Shown here piece by piece: positions 61,007 to 64,000 of a stretch of DNA of 64,000 nt (positions are counted from its first letter, which is position 1; each line of letters begins with the position of its first letter). The DNA comes from PCC-9228 sp964477525. GTDB taxonomy: Bacteria > Cyanobacteriota > Cyanobacteriia > Cyanobacteriales > PCC-9228. Made by a program: the position numbers and the translations under genes. The notes below the pieces were generated by a model. It did no database searches. It worked only from the letters and a program-made list of their open reading frames with translations, and was not told where the DNA came from. Location: contig CAYZHY010000004.1 of NCBI GenBank assembly GCA_964477525.1, forward strand, positions 21,154 through 85,153, given 5' to 3'.

Positions 61007-61300
61007 TTATTTGCTACGCCGAGCTTCCAAGACGGCTTGGCGAAATCCCAAAACAATCAAGATGTTCGCCAGAGTTAAAAATACTTCGGCGCTACCATGT
61101 AACCAGTCTACATTAGCTAGGGCTTTTCCGTAGTGACTTTGGGCGTAAATGCCGGCGGGAATAGTAACAGCGACAAAAACTAAAGTCATATAAAATCCCA
61201 CCAGGGCCAATCTCGGCGTTTTGCCGGAACGGGTGAGAAACCACAAAAATCCCAAGTAGGGAAACAGGGAAATGGCAAATAGGTTATCTTTAGAAAACAT
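61007..61300 (-). CDS. DUF3593 membrane protein
   Basis: A 97-residue protein with three membrane segments (NLFAISLFPYLGFLWFLTRSG, LALVGFYMTLVFVAVTIPAGIYA, EVFLTLANILIVLGFRQAVLE). It matches DUF3593, found in cyanobacteria and plastid-bearing eukaryotes, usually next to a DUF2499 gene. It begins 10 bp after the stop of that gene, so the two form an operon. Function unknown. Confidence 0.85.
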   Translation of the reverse strand: MFSKDNLFAISLFPYLGFLWFLTRSGKTPRLALVGFYMTLVFVAVTIPAGIYAQSHYGKALANVDWLHGSAEVFLTLANILIVLGFRQAVLEARRSK

Positions 61301-61310
61301 AAGGTCCGAA

Positions 61311-61637
61311 CTAGTTACGACTTTGGGTACGTTTTTGGTCGCGTTTGTTGCTGCTGCGCCAAATTAGCCAAGCGGCTAGGCACAAGGTAGTATTGCCAAC
61401 CACAGTCATGGTGGCTTGCAGGTTCACCAACCAGGATAGGGATTCGGGATTGTCGAAAAAGTGCCAAGTACAGGCACACATGGCGCTGACCAAGGCAGGA
61501 AACATGGCAACCGACAGCCACCGCCAAGTTTTGTCGCCGCTAATTTCAGCATACAACCACACCATCCAAATGGCGGCTATCCATTCAATAACGCTGGAAA
61601 CGTGAATTATCCAAGTGGGGATTGAAAGTGCGTTCAT
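61311..61637 (-). CDS. DUF2499 membrane protein
   Basis: A 108-residue protein with three membrane segments (SIPTWIIHVSSVIEWIAAIWMVWLYAE, WLSVAMFPALVSAMCACTWHFFDNP, LQATMTVVGNTTLCLAAWLIW) and a basic tail. It matches DUF2499, the regular operon partner of DUF3593 in cyanobacteria and chloroplasts. The conserved His-containing helices suggest cofactor or pigment contact, but that is speculative. Confidence 0.86.
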   Translation of the reverse strand: MNALSIPTWIIHVSSVIEWIAAIWMVWLYAEISGDKTWRWLSVAMFPALVSAMCACTWHFFDNPESLSWLVNLQATMTVVGNTTLCLAAWLIWRSSNKRDQKRTQSRN

Positions 61638-61771
61638 GGAAAAAACGATGAAAAATAATATTGCCTCTGTCGTTTCTATATTATCGTTGTTGGCGCGATC
61701 GCGAAATTTCTTGTTGATGGTATGGTAGTTGCCTATAACAGAAATTCTATAAAAGTCCGGACGGGAAAGCC

Positions 61772-62821
61772 ATGGTCAAAGCAGTTATTTGCGGTTATTA
61801 CGGAAAAGGAAATGCTGGCGATGAGGCGTTGCTGGCTTCTTTGTTACAAATGCTCCCCCAGCATGTGGTACCGTTGGTCTTGTCGGGCGATCCTGTTCGG
61901 ACGCGCAAACGCTACCGGGTACAAAGTTGCGATCGCATGTCGGCGCGGTTGGTGTGGCGAGCGTTGCGTCAAGCGGATACGTTGATTTTGGGTGGCGGCA
62001 GTTTGTTTCAGGATGCCACCAGTTGGCGCAGTCCTTTGTATTACGCTGGTATATTGGGACTAGCTCAGGGAATGGGATTGAAAACCATTGCTTGGGCGCA
62101 AGGTATTGGACCGTTGCAGCGTCGGTTCGTACAAAATTTAGCACGGCGCGCGTTTTCTCGGTGTACGGCGGTGAGCGTTCGCGATCTGGCTTCTGCCCAA
62201 CTATTGCATCAATGGCAAGTTGATTGTACCTTAGCACCAGACCCGGTTTGGGCTTTGCAGGATAAGCCGGTAAAAAAGTTAGCGGATTTACCAGCGCCTC
62301 GGGTAGCGGTGACGCTGCGATCGCATCGAGATTTAACCCAGTCGCGTCTGGATGCTATTGTCAAGGCTTTGATTGATTTTCAGAAGGCGACGGATACTTG
62401 TATTTTATTGGTTCCGTTTCAAAAATCGCAAGACCAAGCGATCGCGGAATACATTCAACCGCAACTTCCCGGTCGCTGCCATATTATTGAATTGCAAGAC
62501 CCCCGCGAAATCAAAGCGGTTTACAATGGGGTAGAAATGGCAATTGGGATGCGCTTTCATGCGTTGTTAATGGCCGCTGCTGCCGCCTGTCGCTGTTTTG
62601 CTATCAGCTACGACCCCAAGGTAACCCAATTCATGCAAGATTTTGACGTTCCGGGATGGGAGTTGCAAGCATTACCGGAAGATTCCCAGCAAATCAGTCA
62701 GGTTTGGTTGGAACATTATGCCAATGGTGACGCTTTAACAGCAACTCAAATTGAAGCTTACCGCGATCGCTGTTTGTTACATCAGGAAGTGTTGGCAGAG
62801 ATTTTCCGAGAAAATTCTTAA
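61772..62821 (+). CDS. csaB: Polysaccharide pyruvyl transferase CsaB
   Basis: A 349-residue enzyme that adds pyruvate ketals to cell-wall polysaccharide, creating sites for S-layer-homology proteins. It has ICGYYGKGNAGDEALLASLLQ at the N-terminus, LILGGGSLFQDATSWRSPLYYAGIL, and a GT-B-like C-terminal half with GMRFHALLMAAAAACRCFAISYDPKV. Cyanobacterial CsaB supports outer-membrane attachment through SLH porins. The ATG at 61772 follows GGGAAAG. The next gene, a glycosyltransferase-like gene, is 80 bp downstream on the same strand. Confidence 0.93.
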   Translation: MVKAVICGYYGKGNAGDEALLASLLQMLPQHVVPLVLSGDPVRTRKRYRVQSCDRMSARLVWRALRQADTLILGGGSLFQDATSWRSPLYYAGILGLAQGMGLKTIAWAQGIGPLQRRFVQNLARRAFSRCTAVSVRDLASAQLLHQWQVDCTLAPDPVWALQDKPVKKLADLPAPRVAVTLRSHRDLTQSRLDAIVKALIDFQKATDTCILLVPFQKSQDQAIAEYIQPQLPGRCHIIELQDPREIKAVYNGVEMAIGMRFHALLMAAAAACRCFAISYDPKVTQFMQDFDVPGWELQALPEDSQQISQVWLEHYANGDALTATQIEAYRDRCLLHQEVLAEIFRENS

Positions 62822-62901
62822 ACTTATTCGCCGATCGAGTTGTGTCGTTTTATAATTGAGGCAATATTTAAAATCTCAAAGTAATTTTTCCTGGTTTGGT
62901 T

Positions 62902-63897
62902 ATGGATGGTATTTGTACCCTAGGCAACGATCGCGTTTACGACCAGATTGTAGCGTTGGTGAACAGTATTGAAGCTGTTTTCGGTCGAGACTATCCCATT
63001 TGTATATATCCCTACGACGATCGCACCAGCCAACTAGAAGAGTTTGTTGCCACTCGTCCTCAAGTAGAAATATACAGCGATCGCGAGTCTATGGAAAGCT
63101 GGGAACAATTTGCAAGGGATGCCTGGGATACCCATCCCACAGCTTTTCAAAAATGGGGGCAAGTCGGTCGCGAGAAATACCATCGTTTTGGCACCCATCG
63201 GCGTTTTTGCGGGTTTGACGGTCCTTTCGATCGATTTTTATACATCGATGGAGACGCTCTGCTGTTGCAAGACATTACCCCAATTTTGCAACGGTTAGAT
63301 GAATATGATTGCGTGGTTTACGATTTCCAGCATAAAGACTTCACCCACGTTTACGATGCCAACAGTTCTAAGTTAACCCAAGTCTTTCCAAAAGAACGTA
63401 TAGATAAAGAGATTTTTTGTTCGGGATTTTTCGCCAGCAAAAAGGGATTGTTTCCGGCGGAAAAGCGCAATCAATTGATTGAATATTTAAAAGATGGAGA
63501 TGCCGAAGTTCTCTATCCCATGGCCCCCGACCAATCGCTGTTGAATTATATGATGATGAAATCGGGAGCAGCTATTTGTAATTTGGCGTTGGCGTTGCCT
63601 GGGGATAAGAAAACGGGAAATGCGGTTACTTCCCGTCATTTTGAATGGCAAGACAATATTCTGTGCGATCGGGGAAAACCTTTAACATATGTGCATTATA
63701 TTGGCATATCTTCGCAAGTTTTTCAAAGGGTTTGTGCGGGGGAGAATTTATGGTTTCCTTATCGAGAAGCGTTTTTACACTATCGCTATTTACACGAACC
63801 TGAAAAACGCCCTCGGTTTTCTGGCAAACCCAAACCCTACAACGCACCTCCCAGTCTTATGAAACGCGCGTTCAGAAAGTTGGGATTGGCCAAATAA
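62902..63897 (+). CDS. GT-A-like glycosyltransferase, Npun_R2821/R2822-type
   Basis: A 331-residue protein that looks like a family 8-type or related GT-A transferase: MDGICTLGNDRVYDQIVALVNSIEAVFG at the N-terminus and the metal-binding DXD motif in FLYIDGDALLLQDI near residue 115, then a late GKPLTYVHYIG segment. It probably adds a sugar to a cell-surface polysaccharide. TTG 62896 is two codons upstream; ATG 62902 is taken. It follows csaB on the same strand, supporting an envelope role. Confidence 0.8.
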   Translation: MDGICTLGNDRVYDQIVALVNSIEAVFGRDYPICIYPYDDRTSQLEEFVATRPQVEIYSDRESMESWEQFARDAWDTHPTAFQKWGQVGREKYHRFGTHRRFCGFDGPFDRFLYIDGDALLLQDITPILQRLDEYDCVVYDFQHKDFTHVYDANSSKLTQVFPKERIDKEIFCSGFFASKKGLFPAEKRNQLIEYLKDGDAEVLYPMAPDQSLLNYMMMKSGAAICNLALALPGDKKTGNAVTSRHFEWQDNILCDRGKPLTYVHYIGISSQVFQRVCAGENLWFPYREAFLHYRYLHEPEKRPRFSGKPKPYNAPPSLMKRAFRKLGLAK

Positions 63898-63917
63898 AAT
63901 TAGGTAGGTTTGCTTAA

Positions 63918-63992
63918 CTGCGCCAGGTGGCTGCGATTGACTGGTATCAAAAAGGCAGAATTTCCCAAGAAAAGGTAGCGCGAATTTTTTGA
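63918..63992 (+). pseudogene. Possible UPF0175-type antitoxin fragment
   Basis: A stop-to-stop frame reads LRQVAAIDWYQKGRISQEKV followed by ARIF and TGA. It recalls the central helix of UPF0175 antitoxins (AIxLYKQGKISLGKAA). With in-frame stops on both sides and only 24 codons it can only be a remnant, and the match is weak. Confidence 0.25.
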
Positions 63993-64000
63993 TGGCACTG

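Overview
The window is a piece of a cyanobacterial chromosome from a draft assembly (one run of 100 N at 40456-40555). The evidence is a set of lineage-specific genes: psbM, the beta-carboxysome shell gene ccmP, nblS, a ferrochelatase with a C-terminal chlorophyll-binding-like tail, Psb32/TLP18.3, a CRR7-family protein, and DUF1830, DUF2499, DUF2854, DUF3593 and DUF4346 proteins. The HIP1 octamer GCGATCGC also recurs throughout. No rRNA, tRNA, CRISPR array or intact insertion sequence was found.

Layout. 0-13 kb is housekeeping: 3'-truncated tex, a SOUL protein, an orphan ParA, era, a degenerate GAF/histidine-kinase protein, an MtnX-like phosphatase, an LD-carboxypeptidase, a GT4 glycosyltransferase, a small heat-shock protein, a sorbosone-dehydrogenase-like lipoprotein and a GNAT fusion protein. 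13-24 kb holds an M16 peptidase, DUF1830, a second GNAT, a peptidoglycan-binding-repeat protein, Psb32, a methyltransferase, hemH, a PhzF/GGCT pair and leuS. 24-26.5 kb is an arsenic resistance locus (arsR, then acr3-arsC) with a readable promoter and candidate operators. 26.5-29.5 kb carries ccmP, bioF, CRR7 and DUF2854.

The stretch 29.5-36 kb is the accessory part: gene-poor and AT-rich, with a decayed lipoprotein gene start, a 30-bp direct repeat on both sides of a PsiE-like gene, an ABHD14-like hydrolase, an orphan Dam-type methylase with its own strong promoter, and two unrecognised proteins. 36-43 kb returns to core genes (fasciclin protein, purD-nblS, an SQR-like flavoprotein interrupted downstream by the assembly gap, and a GST).

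From 43 to 52.3 kb lies what looks like an export module in two divergent blocks. On the minus strand are padR, a membrane-fusion protein and an RND pump. On the plus strand are a small secreted protein, a Met-rich multicopper oxidase and a TolC-type channel. Together these supply the three parts of a tripartite efflux pump plus a periplasmic oxidase, with a PadR operator overlapping the regulator's own start. 52.5-64 kb has a ferredoxin, psbM, a tandem universal stress protein, a thioesterase, a carotenoid-desaturase-like flavoprotein, ccsB, gcvH-gcvPA (a two-subunit type glycine decarboxylase, unexpected in this phylum), the DUF3593/DUF2499 pair, csaB and a GT-A-like glycosyltransferase.

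Identifications rest on motif and family recognition by eye; no database search was run. Starts were moved inward where a ribosome binding site or gene overlap argued for it.
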